Shown here: one piece after another, positions 8,366 to 15,839 of the stretch
Layout: every line of letters starts with the position of its first letter
Numbering within the stretch: position 1 is the stretch's first letter
Assembly: GCF_021343995.1 (NCBI RefSeq)
Contig: NZ_JAJTTE010000055.1
Location: 1-43,913, forward strand
Direction of reading: 5' to 3'
Length of the DNA: 43,913 bases
Source of the DNA: Pseudonocardia terrae
GTDB lineage: Bacteria; Actinomycetota; Actinomycetes; Mycobacteriales; Pseudonocardiaceae
Translations under genes and position numbers: made by a program
Notes under the pieces: model-generated
Databases searched by the model: none
Seen by the model: the letters and a program-made list of their open reading frames with translations, nothing else
Told to the model about the DNA's origin: nothing

Positions 8366-8455
8366 GCGCGGGGATCACGGCGCGACGCACGCGGCTCCAC
8401 GAGGATCGGGAAGGTCCCGGAGCCGGGCCCAACCTGGAGGGATGCGGGCGGTGGG

Positions 8456-9478
8456 TCAGCTGGGCGGCGCGGTCGGGGTGGGCGGGACGGTCGGGGTGGT
8501 CGGGGTCGGGACCGGCGTGGTCGGGACCGGCGGGCTCGGCGGCGCCGCGAGCCGCGTCTTGGTCCTCGTCCACGTCCGGGTGGGCGTGGACGTCAGCGCG
8601 CTGCCCTCCGTCGTGGGGGCCGGGCCGGGCGGCGTGGTCGACGGCTTGGGCGGACGGGTCCGCGTGGTCGTCGTGGGGGTCGGTGTGGGCTTCGGGGACA
8701 CCGTGGTCGGCTGCGTGGTCGGTGGCGTCGTCGGTGGGGTGGTCGGAAGCGTCGTCGGCTGCGTCGTCGGTCGGGTGGTCGGAAGCGTGGTCGGCGTACC
8801 GAGCGCGGAGGACTCCGGCGCCGGGGGCGTGCGGGGCCCCGGGGCCGTCGGAGCGGTGGGGCCCGACCCGGCCGGAGGCCGAACCGCGGGAGGCCGGTTC
8901 GCGACGACCCCGACCGGCTGGGCCTCGTGGGACGCCGGCCCACCCTCCGTGCCACCCGGCCGCACGGGCGCGGCGTCGTCGCCCCCGACCGCCGCGGCCC
9001 GCGGCGGCGACGTGTCGTCGTCCACCGGCGCCCGGTCGTCCGCGGTCGAGGAGTCCGAGAAGCCCGAGGAGTCCGAGGTGTGGGAGGAGTCCGACGATCC
9101 GCCCGACTGCGCCAGGACGCGCTCCGGCGACGCGGCAGGCTGTTCCGGGCCGGCCACCATCTCCGTGTTCCCCGTCGTCGTGCCGGTCGCCGGCGACGAC
9201 GGAACCGTGGAGGGAGGGGCCGGCGCGGGAGCGGCCAGCGGCGGACGCTCCGTCGGCGGAGGACCGGTCACGAAGGTGCGCAGCGTCCCCTCCCCCGACG
9301 AGGTGCCCACCCAGGCCGCCAGCAGCGCCCCGAGCCCGACGACCGCGACCACCCCGGCCACCGCCGCCCGCACCGCGCGCGTCGGGCCCTCGGGGCGGTG
9401 CAACAACAGCCAGATCGGCACCACGCACCAGCCGAGGATCAGCACCGTCGCCAGGACGACACCCCAGCGCTGCGACAT
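8456..9478 (-). CDS. Membrane-anchored Pro/Thr-rich protein of unknown function
   Basis: A 340-residue protein. The ATG at 9478 is preceded by GGGGGAGG with five nt spacing. Two hydrophobic segments (about residues 6-26 and 37-57) are followed by about 280 residues of low-complexity, presumably disordered sequence rich in Pro, Thr, Ser and Ala, including a Ser/Asp patch (about 140-165) and runs of PTT, TTPP and TRTPT. The C-terminal part is encoded by imperfect repeats (about 8700-8800). This layout suggests a membrane anchor with a long flexible tail, perhaps crossing the cell wall, but no family is recognised. The plus-strand reading of the same DNA gives a Gly/Val-rich protein without a start signal and was dismissed. 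Confidence 0.65.
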   Translation of the reverse strand: MSQRWGVVLATVLILGWCVVPIWLLLHRPEGPTRAVRAAVAGVVAVVGLGALLAAWVGTSSGEGTLRTFVTGPPPTERPPLAAPAPAPPSTVPSSPATGTTTGNTEMVAGPEQPAASPERVLAQSGGSSDSSHTSDSSGFSDSSTADDRAPVDDDTSPPRAAAVGGDDAAPVRPGGTEGGPASHEAQPVGVVANRPPAVRPPAGSGPTAPTAPGPRTPPAPESSALGTPTTLPTTRPTTQPTTLPTTPPTTPPTTQPTTVSPKPTPTPTTTTRTRPPKPSTTPPGPAPTTEGSALTSTPTRTWTRTKTRLAAPPSPPVPTTPVPTPTTPTVPPTPTAPPS

Positions 9479-9617
9479 CGCGACCTCCCCCAGCGGCCCC
9501 GCTCGGCACCGCGACCCCACTCCATAGTGCACCCCCGACCGGTGCGCAATGCAGTACCTCGTACCTCCGGCACCCGGACGTTACGGACGAGGCCGAGCGG
9601 CCCGCCGACCGGCCGTC

Positions 9618-9623
9618 TACTGT
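9618..9623 (+). promoter_or_regulatory. -10 box for leaderless transcript of TSUP gene
   Basis: TACTGT ends seven nt before the GTG at 9631, so transcription probably begins at the start codon. No ribosome site is present upstream, which fits a leaderless mRNA. Confidence 0.55.
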
Positions 9624-9630
9624 TCCCGCC

Positions 9631-10392
9631 GTGGTGGGCGCGTCGCCGGGTCAGCTGGTCTTCCTCCTCGCCGCCGGGTTGGTGGCCGGCGTGGTCAACG
9701 CCGTCGCCGGCGGCGGCTCCCTGCTGGTCTTCCCCGCCCTGCTCGCCGTCGGCCTCAACCCGCTGGCCGCCAACGTCACGAACTCGATCGCGCAGTGGCC
9801 GGGCTACCTCGGCATCGTCGCCGGCCAGCGGCTGGAGCTGCGCGAACAGCGCCGGCGCATCGTGCTCACCTGCATCGCCGCCGCCCTCGGCTCGGTCCTC
9901 GGCTGCGTGCTGCTGCTGATCCTGCCGGGCTCGGTGTTCGACGCCGTCGTGCCCGTCCTGGTCATCCTGGCCAGCATCCTCATGGCACTCGGCCCGTACC
10001 TGAAGCGGTGGATCGGCACGCCGGACGCCGACGCCCCGGACCGGACGGCCTGGCTGCTGCCGGCGGTGTTCCTCGCCGGCGTCTACGGCGGCTACTTCGG
10101 CGGGGCGCTCGGGGTCATCCTGATCTCGGTGCTGTCGCTGCTGGCCAACGACACGCTCGTCCGGCTGAACGCCCTCAAGGGCCTGCTGTCGCTCGTGGCC
10201 GCGACGGTCACCCTGGTGATCTTCGGGCTGCGCGCCCCTGTCGACTGGTTCGACGTCGCCATCCTCGCGCCCACCACGCTGATCGGCGGCTACCTCGGCG
10301 CCCGGATCGCCCGGCGGATGCGCGAGAACATCTTGCGCTGGTGCGTGGTGGCGCTCGGCCTGGCGGTCGGCGTGTACCTGCTCCTCAGCTGA
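9631..10392 (+). CDS. TSUP (TauE/SafE) family transporter
   Basis: A 253-residue inner-membrane protein of the sulfite exporter TauE/SafE family. The two characteristic repeats are visible: NAVAGGGSLLVFPALLAVGL (residues 23-42) with NVTNSIAQWPGYLG after it, and GVYGGYFGGALGVILISVLSLL (150-171) in the second half; about eight membrane segments. The GTG at 9631 is chosen because it follows a -10-like TACTGT by seven nt; a second GTG follows at once. Family members export sulfite, sulfonates or other organic anions; the substrate here is unknown. Its stop overlaps the next gene's start (TGATG), so the two transporters are translated together. Confidence 0.88.
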   Translation: MVGASPGQLVFLLAAGLVAGVVNAVAGGGSLLVFPALLAVGLNPLAANVTNSIAQWPGYLGIVAGQRLELREQRRRIVLTCIAAALGSVLGCVLLLILPGSVFDAVVPVLVILASILMALGPYLKRWIGTPDADAPDRTAWLLPAVFLAGVYGGYFGGALGVILISVLSLLANDTLVRLNALKGLLSLVAATVTLVIFGLRAPVDWFDVAILAPTTLIGGYLGARIARRMRENILRWCVVALGLAVGVYLLLS

Positions 10393-11627
10393 TGGCGTTC
10401 GTTCTCGCGGTCGCGCTCCTCGCGATCGTGCTGGCGGTCGCGGTCCTGCGGCCCCGCGGCCTCCCCGAGGCCGTGGCGGCGGTACCGGCCGCGGTCCTCG
10501 TCGTCGTGCTCGGGCTCCTGCCCTGGCCCGCGGCCGTGGCGGAGATCGGCGAGCTGGGCCCGACCGTCGGGTTCCTGGCGGCGATCCTGCTGCTCGGGCG
10601 GCTCGCCGACGCCGAGGGCGTGTTCACGTGGCTCGGCGCCCGGCTCGCGGGAGCGGCCCGCGGCCACGCCCCGCGGCTGTTCGGTCTGGTCTTCGCCGCG
10701 GCCACCGCGGTCACGGTGGTGCTGAGCCTCGACGCGACCGTCGTGCTGCTGACCCCCGTGGTCCTCGCGACGACGGCCCGGCTGCGGCTCCCGGAGCGGC
10801 CGCACGCCTACGCCTGCGTCCACCTCGCCAACGCGGGATCGCTGCTGCTGCCCGTGTCGAACCTGACGAACCTGCTCGTCTTCGAGGCGTCGGGGCTGTC
10901 GTTCCTCGGGTTCGCCGGGCTGATGCTGCTGCCGTGGCTGGTCACGCTCGCGGTGGAGTACGGCGTGCTCCGCCGGTTCTTCCGCGCCGATCTCGGCGAG
11001 TCGGTCCCGGTGCCCACGCCCCGCAACGGCGAGCGGGCGCCGCGGTTCGCGCTGGTCGTCCTCGCACTCACGCTGGCGGGGTTCGGTCTCTCGTCGACGG
11101 CCGGCGTCGCGCCGGTCTGGGTGGCGGCGGCCGGGGCGGTTGTGCTCGCGGTGCGGGCGCTGGTCCGCCGGGAGATCGGGTTCGGAGGGTTGGTCCGCGG
11201 GACCTCGCCGTTGTTCTGCGTGTTCGTGCTGGCGCTCGGCGTGGTGGTCGCCGCCGTCGCGACGCACGGGCTGGCGGGCTGGCTGGCCGGGATCCTGCCC
11301 GATGCGCCGACCTTCCCCGGGCTGCTCGGGGTCGCGGCCGTCGCCGCCGTGCTGGCGAACGTCGTCAACAACCTGCCGGCCACGCTCGTCCTGGTCGCCG
11401 CGCTCGGCCCGGCGCCGCACCCGGCGCTGGTCCTCGCGCTGCTGCTCGGGGTGAACTTCGGCCCGAACCTCACGTACGTGGGATCACTGGCCACGCTGCT
11501 GTGGCGCCGGGTCCTGCCCGTCACGCCGAGCCTGCGCACGTTCACCGCGGTCGGCCTGCTGACCGTGCCGGTGGCGCTCACCGCGGCGACGGCGGCGCTG
11601 TGGGCGGTGTGGAGCCTCGTGGGTTAG
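10392..11627 (+). CDS. ArsB/NhaD-type (ion transporter superfamily) membrane transporter
   Basis: A 411-residue polytopic membrane protein of the ArsB/NhaD group. Typical motifs are LSLDATVVLLTPVV (residues 111-124) and SNLTN (156-160) in the first half and NVVNNLPATLVL plus NFGPNLTYVGSLATLLW in the second, the paired re-entrant hairpins of this fold. About ten to eleven membrane segments are visible. ArsB proteins export arsenite; others exchange sodium or carboxylates. No arsR, arsC or arsA is nearby, so an arsenic role is not shown. It starts by one-base overlap with the TSUP gene, and its TAG stop overlaps the stop of the convergent phosphatase gene by four bases. Confidence 0.85.
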   Translation: MAFVLAVALLAIVLAVAVLRPRGLPEAVAAVPAAVLVVVLGLLPWPAAVAEIGELGPTVGFLAAILLLGRLADAEGVFTWLGARLAGAARGHAPRLFGLVFAAATAVTVVLSLDATVVLLTPVVLATTARLRLPERPHAYACVHLANAGSLLLPVSNLTNLLVFEASGLSFLGFAGLMLLPWLVTLAVEYGVLRRFFRADLGESVPVPTPRNGERAPRFALVVLALTLAGFGLSSTAGVAPVWVAAAGAVVLAVRALVRREIGFGGLVRGTSPLFCVFVLALGVVVAAVATHGLAGWLAGILPDAPTFPGLLGVAAVAAVLANVVNNLPATLVLVAALGPAPHPALVLALLLGVNFGPNLTYVGSLATLLWRRVLPVTPSLRTFTAVGLLTVPVALTAATAALWAVWSLVG

Positions 11628-12313
11628 CTCGGGTCCCCGGGCACGTGGGAGGTGTCGTTGACCAGCCGGACCGACGCCCCGCCGTCGGGGAAGAAGTCCG
11701 CGATGCAGAGCGACGCCAGGTCCAGGTGCAGCCGGTAGAGGATCGAGCTGCCGCTGGCGAGAGCCTCCTGCAGGATCAGCTTGATCGGCGTGACGTGGCT
11801 GACCACGACGACCGTGCGGCCCGGGAAGTCGGCCACGATCTTGGCGCGCTCGGCGGCGACGCGGACCCCGGCCTCGGCGAAGCTCTCGCCGCCGGGCGGG
11901 GCCACCTCCGTGCTGCCCAGCCAGCGCGCGAAGAGCTCGGGATCCCGCTCGCGGGCCTCGACGAAGGTCAGGCCCTCCCACTCGCCGAAGTCCGTCTCGA
12001 TGAGCCCGTCGCGCACCTCCACCGGCAGCCCGGTGGTGGCGGCGACGGCCTCGGCGGTCTGGCGCGCGCGCAGCAGCGGCGAGGTGAGGATCGCGTCGAC
12101 GCCACCGAGGGCGCCGATCCGCTCCGCCGCCCCGGCCGCCTGGGACTCGCCCCGCGCGGTCAGCGCGGGATCGCCCAGCCCTGAGTAGCGCTTCTCCACC
12201 GACAGCGGCGTCTGGCCGTGTCGGAGCAGCAGCATCCGGGTCGGCGCGCCCTTCTGGCCGGTCCAGGCGGCGGAGCCGGAGGGGGTGGCGCCCGAGGGGG
12301 CCGAGCCCGTCAC
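11624..12313 (-). CDS. Histidine phosphatase, CobC-type, corresponding to the C-terminal half of Rv2228c
   Basis: A 229-residue phosphoglycerate-mutase-like phosphatase. The phosphohistidine motif LLLRHGQT puts the nucleophile at His32; other active-site elements are SPLLRARQTAE (around residue 84), the acid Glu in DFGEWEG (111) and the second His in VVVVSHVTP (173). In M. tuberculosis the homologue is fused to an N-terminal RNase HI domain; here that domain is absent, and only the linker-like WTGQKGAPTR remains before the phosphatase. The start is GTG at 12313, overlapping the preceding stop as GTGA. Alpha-ribazole-phosphate phosphatase activity in cobalamin assembly is known for the mycobacterial homologue and fits the aminotransferase two genes away, but is inferred. 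Confidence 0.85.
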   Translation of the reverse strand: MTGSAPSGATPSGSAAWTGQKGAPTRMLLLRHGQTPLSVEKRYSGLGDPALTARGESQAAGAAERIGALGGVDAILTSPLLRARQTAEAVAATTGLPVEVRDGLIETDFGEWEGLTFVEARERDPELFARWLGSTEVAPPGGESFAEAGVRVAAERAKIVADFPGRTVVVVSHVTPIKLILQEALASGSSILYRLHLDLASLCIADFFPDGGASVRLVNDTSHVPGDPS

Positions 12314-13047
12314 AGCCCCGACTCCCCCGTCCGCACCAGGATCGCCTCGCACTCCTCGCAGTGGACGACGTCGTCGGCGGCCGCGGCCTTGATCCGGCCG
12401 AGGAAGGTGCGGTCCAGCTCCAGCCGGCAGGCGCCGCAGCGGCGCTCGCGCAGCAGCCCGGCGCCGGCACGCCCCTGCTCCCGGCGCTTCTCGTAGACGC
12501 CCAGCAGGTCGGCGGGCAGGTCGGGGAGGATCGCCTCGCGGGCGCGGCGCCGGCCGGCCTCGGCGGCGTCGATGTCGGCCAGTGCGGTGTCGCGGCGCCC
12601 GGTCACGCCCTGCAGGCCCTCCTCGGCCTCGGCGAGCACGCGGCGGGCGTGGTCGAGGTTGCCGCCCAGCGCCTCCCGCTGCTCCATGACCTCGAGCTGC
12701 TCGTCCTCGAGGACGCCCTGCCGGCGGGCGAGGGTCTCGAGCTCGTGCTGCAGGTCGGCCGCCTGCCGGGCACTCACCCCGGACCCCGCGAGCGCGGCCC
12801 TGTCCTTCTCGGTGCGCGCCCGAACGCCCTCGACGTCGCGCTCCAGCCGGCGGATGTCGCGGTCGAGGTCGCCCGCCGCGGTCTCGGCCTCGACCACCGC
12901 GTCCTTGCTCGCCCGCACGCGCGCCTCGGCCTCGGTCAGCTCCGTGTGCTCGGGCAGCGCCCGGCGGCGATGTGCCAGCCGGGTGAGCTCCGCGTCGACC
13001 TCGGCCAGGTCCAGCAGCCGCCGCTGCGCGGCGGGATCGGCCTTCAC
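12310..13047 (-). CDS. C4-type zinc-ribbon coiled-coil protein (Rv2229c family)
   Basis: A 245-residue protein: a long antiparallel coiled coil (about residues 8-175, rich in Glu, Arg, Ala and Leu) followed by a C-terminal zinc ribbon with CxxC at Cys204/Cys207 and CxxC at Cys230/Cys233. This is the family of M. tuberculosis Rv2229c and related bacterial zinc-ribbon proteins. The GTG at 13047 has AAGGAGG nine nt upstream. The gene lies 25 bp after the Nif3-like gene and overlaps the phosphatase start by four nt, so it belongs to the four-gene operon. Molecular role is not settled; nucleic-acid or ribosome contact has been suggested for the fold. Confidence 0.9.
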   Translation of the reverse strand: MKADPAAQRRLLDLAEVDAELTRLAHRRRALPEHTELTEAEARVRASKDAVVEAETAAGDLDRDIRRLERDVEGVRARTEKDRAALAGSGVSARQAADLQHELETLARRQGVLEDEQLEVMEQREALGGNLDHARRVLAEAEEGLQGVTGRRDTALADIDAAEAGRRRAREAILPDLPADLLGVYEKRREQGRAGAGLLRERRCGACRLELDRTFLGRIKAAAADDVVHCEECEAILVRTGESGL

Positions 13048-13072
13048 GCCCCTCGTCCTCCTTCTCGGGTGA

Positions 13073-14227
13073 TCACGCGCCGAGGGTCCAGGGATCGGTC
13101 CGGAGCCGGGACACGCGGGTCTCGACGCTACCCCCCAGCGCCTCGTCGACGACGGCCGCCGCCTGCGCGCACCACGGCCACTCCGACGCCCAGTGCGCGA
13201 CGTCGACCAGCGCGGGCGTCGGCCGGCCGGGCAGCGACCCCGCCAGGAGGTGCTCCGACGCCGGGTGGTGGCGCAGGTCCGCGGTCACGTAGGCGTCGAC
13301 GCCGGCCGCGATCGCCGCGGACAGCGCCGAGTCCCCCGCCCCGCCGCACACCGCGACCCGCCGGACCGGACGGTCCGGGTCCCCGGCCGCACGCACCCCC
13401 CACGCCGTCGGCGGCAGGGCGGCCGCCACCCGCTCGGTGAAGGCGGACAACGGCTCGGCCTCCGGCAGCTCCCCGACCCGGCCGAGCCCGCGGCCGGAGG
13501 GCAGCGCGGCCAGCTCGAACACGTCGAAGGCGGGCTCCTCGTACGGGTGCGACGCGCGCAGCGCCTCGACGACCGCGCGCCGGCGCTGCCGCGCCAGGAC
13601 CATCTCGAGCCGGGTCTCCGCGACCCGCTCCAGCTTCCCGACCTCGCCGATCGCCGGGTTGGCCCCCGCGTGCGGCAGGAACTGCCCGGTCCCGGCCGTG
13701 GCGAACGAGCAGTGGCTGTAGTCGCCGATCTCCCCCGCCCCGGCCGCGGAGAGCGCCTCGTGCACGCCCCGCAGCGCGGGCCCGGTCGGGACGAACGCGA
13801 CGATCTTGTCGAGTGGCTCCGCCGGTTGCGGCTGCAGCGGCGCCTCCACCCGCAGGCCCAGGGCCCCGGCCAACGCGTCGGACACCCCGGGGTCGGCCGA
13901 GTCGGCGTTGGTGTGCGCGGTGAAGAGCCCGACGCCCCCGCGGATCAGCCTGTGCAGCAGCGCCCCCTTGGGCGTGTCGGCACCGACCCCGTGCACCCCC
14001 CGGAGCAGCAGCGGATGGTGCGTCACCAGCAGTTGCGCGTCGGTCCCGAGCGCCTCCTCGACCGTCTCCGCCACCGCGTCGACGGCGAACAGCACGCGGC
14101 GCACCGGCTCGGCCGGGTCGCCGCAGACCAGGCCGACGGCGTCCCAGTCCTGGGCGAGGCCGGGCGGATAGACCGCCTCGAGGGCGGCGGTGACGTCGGC
14201 CAGCGACGCCTGGGGGTGCTCGCTCAC
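13073..14227 (-). CDS. Nif3-like dinuclear metal-centre protein (Rv2230c family)
   Basis: A 384-residue protein of the Nif3/YbgI/DUF34 family. Metal ligands are visible as His70-His71 in VTHHPLL and His105 in TAHTNAD, with a C-terminal HW-type motif (DVAHWASEWP) completing the site. It is longer than the about 250-residue E. coli protein because of an inserted domain of about 130 residues (roughly residues 135-260, with SHCSFATAGTGQF and ASHPYEEPAFDV), as in other Actinobacteria and Bacilli. Start GTG at 14227 overlaps the upstream stop as GTGA. The biochemical role of the family is uncertain; GTP cyclohydrolase I type 2 annotation is historical. It sits in the same operon order as in mycobacteria. 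Confidence 0.92.
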   Translation of the reverse strand: MSEHPQASLADVTAALEAVYPPGLAQDWDAVGLVCGDPAEPVRRVLFAVDAVAETVEEALGTDAQLLVTHHPLLLRGVHGVGADTPKGALLHRLIRGGVGLFTAHTNADSADPGVSDALAGALGLRVEAPLQPQPAEPLDKIVAFVPTGPALRGVHEALSAAGAGEIGDYSHCSFATAGTGQFLPHAGANPAIGEVGKLERVAETRLEMVLARQRRRAVVEALRASHPYEEPAFDVFELAALPSGRGLGRVGELPEAEPLSAFTERVAAALPPTAWGVRAAGDPDRPVRRVAVCGGAGDSALSAAIAAGVDAYVTADLRHHPASEHLLAGSLPGRPTPALVDVAHWASEWPWCAQAAAVVDEALGGSVETRVSRLRTDPWTLGA

Positions 14228-15354
14228 GCCGCTACACCTACCAGGGCGGCGTCGAGCGCCTCGACCAGGAGCGCCACCCGGGCGGGTTCGCGCACCGCGA
14301 CCCGCAGGTGGTCGGGCCCGAGACCGGGGAAGGTGTCGCCGCGACGCACGGCGATCCCGTTCTGTCGCAACCGCTCCCGCACCTGTGCGCCACGGCCTGC
14401 GGGGAGCCGCAGCAGCAGGTACGGCGCCACGCCGGGCAGCACCTCGACGCCGGGCACCTCCGCCAGGGCCGCGGCCTGCGCACGGCGGTGCCGCGCCAGC
14501 TCCCCGGCCGCCCGCTCCGCCTCGGCGACCGCGGCCGGCTCGGAGCAGGCGATCACCGCCTCGAGGCCCAGGGTGCCGACGGGCCAGTGCGGCCGCGGGG
14601 CGGCAAGCCGCGCGAGCAGGTCGGGATCGCCGAGCGCGTAGCCCGCGCGCAGGCCGGCGAGCGCCCAGGTCTTGGTCAGCGAGCGCAGGACCAGCAGCCC
14701 CGGCAGCCGCTCCCCCGCGAGCGACTCGGGCTCACCCGCGACGGCGTCGGCGAAGGCCTCGTCGACGACCAGGACGCGCCCGGGCCGGGCCAACGCCCGC
14801 AGGTCCGCGGCGGGGTGCAGCACGCCGGTCGGGTTCGTGGGGTTCCCGACGACGACCAGGTCGGCCTCCTCCGGCACGGCCGCCGGGTCGAGCCGGTGCC
14901 CGTCCGCCTCCACGGTGAGCACGTGTCCGACGGCGAGCCCGGCGCCGCGCAGGGCGGCCTCCGGCTCGGTGAACCCGGGGTGCACGACGACCGGTAGGCG
15001 CGGCCGCAGGGCCGGGAGCAGCGCGAACCCCTCCGCGCTGCCCGCCAGCACCAGCACCTCGCCGGGCTCGCGGCCGTGCCGGTGCGCGACGGCCTCGCGG
15101 GCGCGCCGGTCGTGTTCCGCCGACGGGTAGCGGGCCAGGTCGTCGAGCGCGGCCGCGAGCCGGGCCCGCAGCCAGGCCGGCGGGGCGTCCCCCTGCACGT
15201 TGACCGCGAAGTCGACGAGCCCCGGCGTCGCCTCGGCGTCCCCGTGGTGGTGCAGGGGATGACGCAGGGTGTCCGCCTCCGGACCCGGGGCGATCGCACC
15301 CGAACCGGACACAGTGGGCTTGATCTCCTCCGGCGGCTCCGCGACACCCTCCAT
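14224..15354 (-). CDS. cobC: CobC/CobD-type PLP-dependent aminotransferase (threonine-phosphate decarboxylase-like)
   Basis: A 376-residue fold-type I PLP enzyme. It shows NPTNPTG (residues 171-177), the cofactor Asp in VVDEAF (198), and the Schiff-base lysine in SLTKTWALAGLRAGY (Lys228), with the C-terminal VAVREP arginine that holds the carboxylate. The family makes aminopropanol phosphate for the cobalamin nucleotide loop, or acts as histidinol-phosphate aminotransferase; the mycobacterial homologue Rv2231c is named cobC. The ATG at 15354 is chosen because a TAGGGT -10 box on this strand lies eight nt upstream with no ribosome site, suggesting leaderless expression. It heads a four-gene operon and is divergent from ptpA. 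Confidence 0.85.
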   Translation of the reverse strand: MEGVAEPPEEIKPTVSGSGAIAPGPEADTLRHPLHHHGDAEATPGLVDFAVNVQGDAPPAWLRARLAAALDDLARYPSAEHDRRAREAVAHRHGREPGEVLVLAGSAEGFALLPALRPRLPVVVHPGFTEPEAALRGAGLAVGHVLTVEADGHRLDPAAVPEEADLVVVGNPTNPTGVLHPAADLRALARPGRVLVVDEAFADAVAGEPESLAGERLPGLLVLRSLTKTWALAGLRAGYALGDPDLLARLAAPRPHWPVGTLGLEAVIACSEPAAVAEAERAAGELARHRRAQAAALAEVPGVEVLPGVAPYLLLRLPAGRGAQVRERLRQNGIAVRRGDTFPGLGPDHLRVAVREPARVALLVEALDAALVGVAA

Positions 15355-15362
15355 ACCGGGGC

Positions 15363-15372
15363 ACCCTACGGT
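15363..15372. promoter_or_regulatory. Overlapping divergent -10 boxes between cobC and ptpA
   Basis: The ten bases ACCCTACGGT hold TAGGGT on the minus strand (15363-15368) and TACGGT on the plus strand (15367-15372). They lie eight and six nt before the start codons of the two divergent genes, so RNA polymerase bound for one gene should block the other. Confidence 0.55.
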
Positions 15373-15378
15373 GGCGGT

Positions 15379-15837
15379 GTGCATGTCAGTTTCGTCTGTA
15401 CCGGCAACATCTGCCGCTCCCCGATGGCGGAGAAGGTGTTCCGCGCCGCCCTCGACGAGGCCGGGCTGACCGACGCCGTGGCGGTGACCAGCGCAGGAAC
15501 GGGCGGCTGGCACGTCGGCGAACCGATGGACCCGCGGGCGGCCGAGGTCCTCGCCCGGCACGGCTACGACACCGCCCACACCGCGCGCCAGATCGACTCG
15601 CACGTGCTCTCCGCCGACGTCCTCGTCGCCCTCGACCACGGCCACCGCCGGGCCCTGCGCGACTCCGTCCCCGAGCCGGACCGGGTCGTGGTGCTCCGGT
15701 CCTTCGACCCCGCGGCCTCGGACGACGCCGAGGTCCCCGACCCCTACTACGGCGGTCCGGACGGCTTCGACGAGGTCCTGCGCATGATCGAGGCCGCCGT
15801 TCCGGGCCTGCTGGAGCGGGTCCGCAAGGAACTCTGA
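15379..15837 (+). CDS. ptpA: Low-molecular-weight protein tyrosine phosphatase
   Basis: A 152-residue cytoplasmic phosphatase with the complete catalytic loop VCTGNICRSPMAE (Cys7, Arg13) and the general-acid loop DPYYGG (Asp121). Length and motifs match the PtpA family. The GTG at 15379 is chosen because MHVSFVCTGN is the normal N-terminus and TACGGT ends six nt upstream, giving a leaderless message. It lies next to the cobC homologue as in M. tuberculosis, where PtpA is secreted and acts on host proteins; in an environmental actinomycete it more likely acts on bacterial phosphotyrosines. No ptkA kinase homologue is adjacent, unlike in M. tuberculosis. Confidence 0.93.
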   Translation: MHVSFVCTGNICRSPMAEKVFRAALDEAGLTDAVAVTSAGTGGWHVGEPMDPRAAEVLARHGYDTAHTARQIDSHVLSADVLVALDHGHRRALRDSVPEPDRVVVLRSFDPAASDDAEVPDPYYGGPDGFDEVLRMIEAAVPGLLERVRKEL

Positions 15838-15839
15838 CC

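Noticed and set aside
8442..9527. Gly/Val-rich plus-strand frame
   Set aside because: No ribosome site or family; it is the complement of the Pro/Thr-rich membrane protein, which has a strong ribosome site.
9631..11627. Arsenic resistance operon
   Set aside because: Only an ArsB/NhaD-type transporter is present; no arsR, arsC, arsA or arsenic regulator site is seen.
15355..15378. Cobalamin riboswitch for the cobC-type operon
   Set aside because: The gap to the divergent gene is 24 bp and the message appears leaderless, so no riboswitch can fit.
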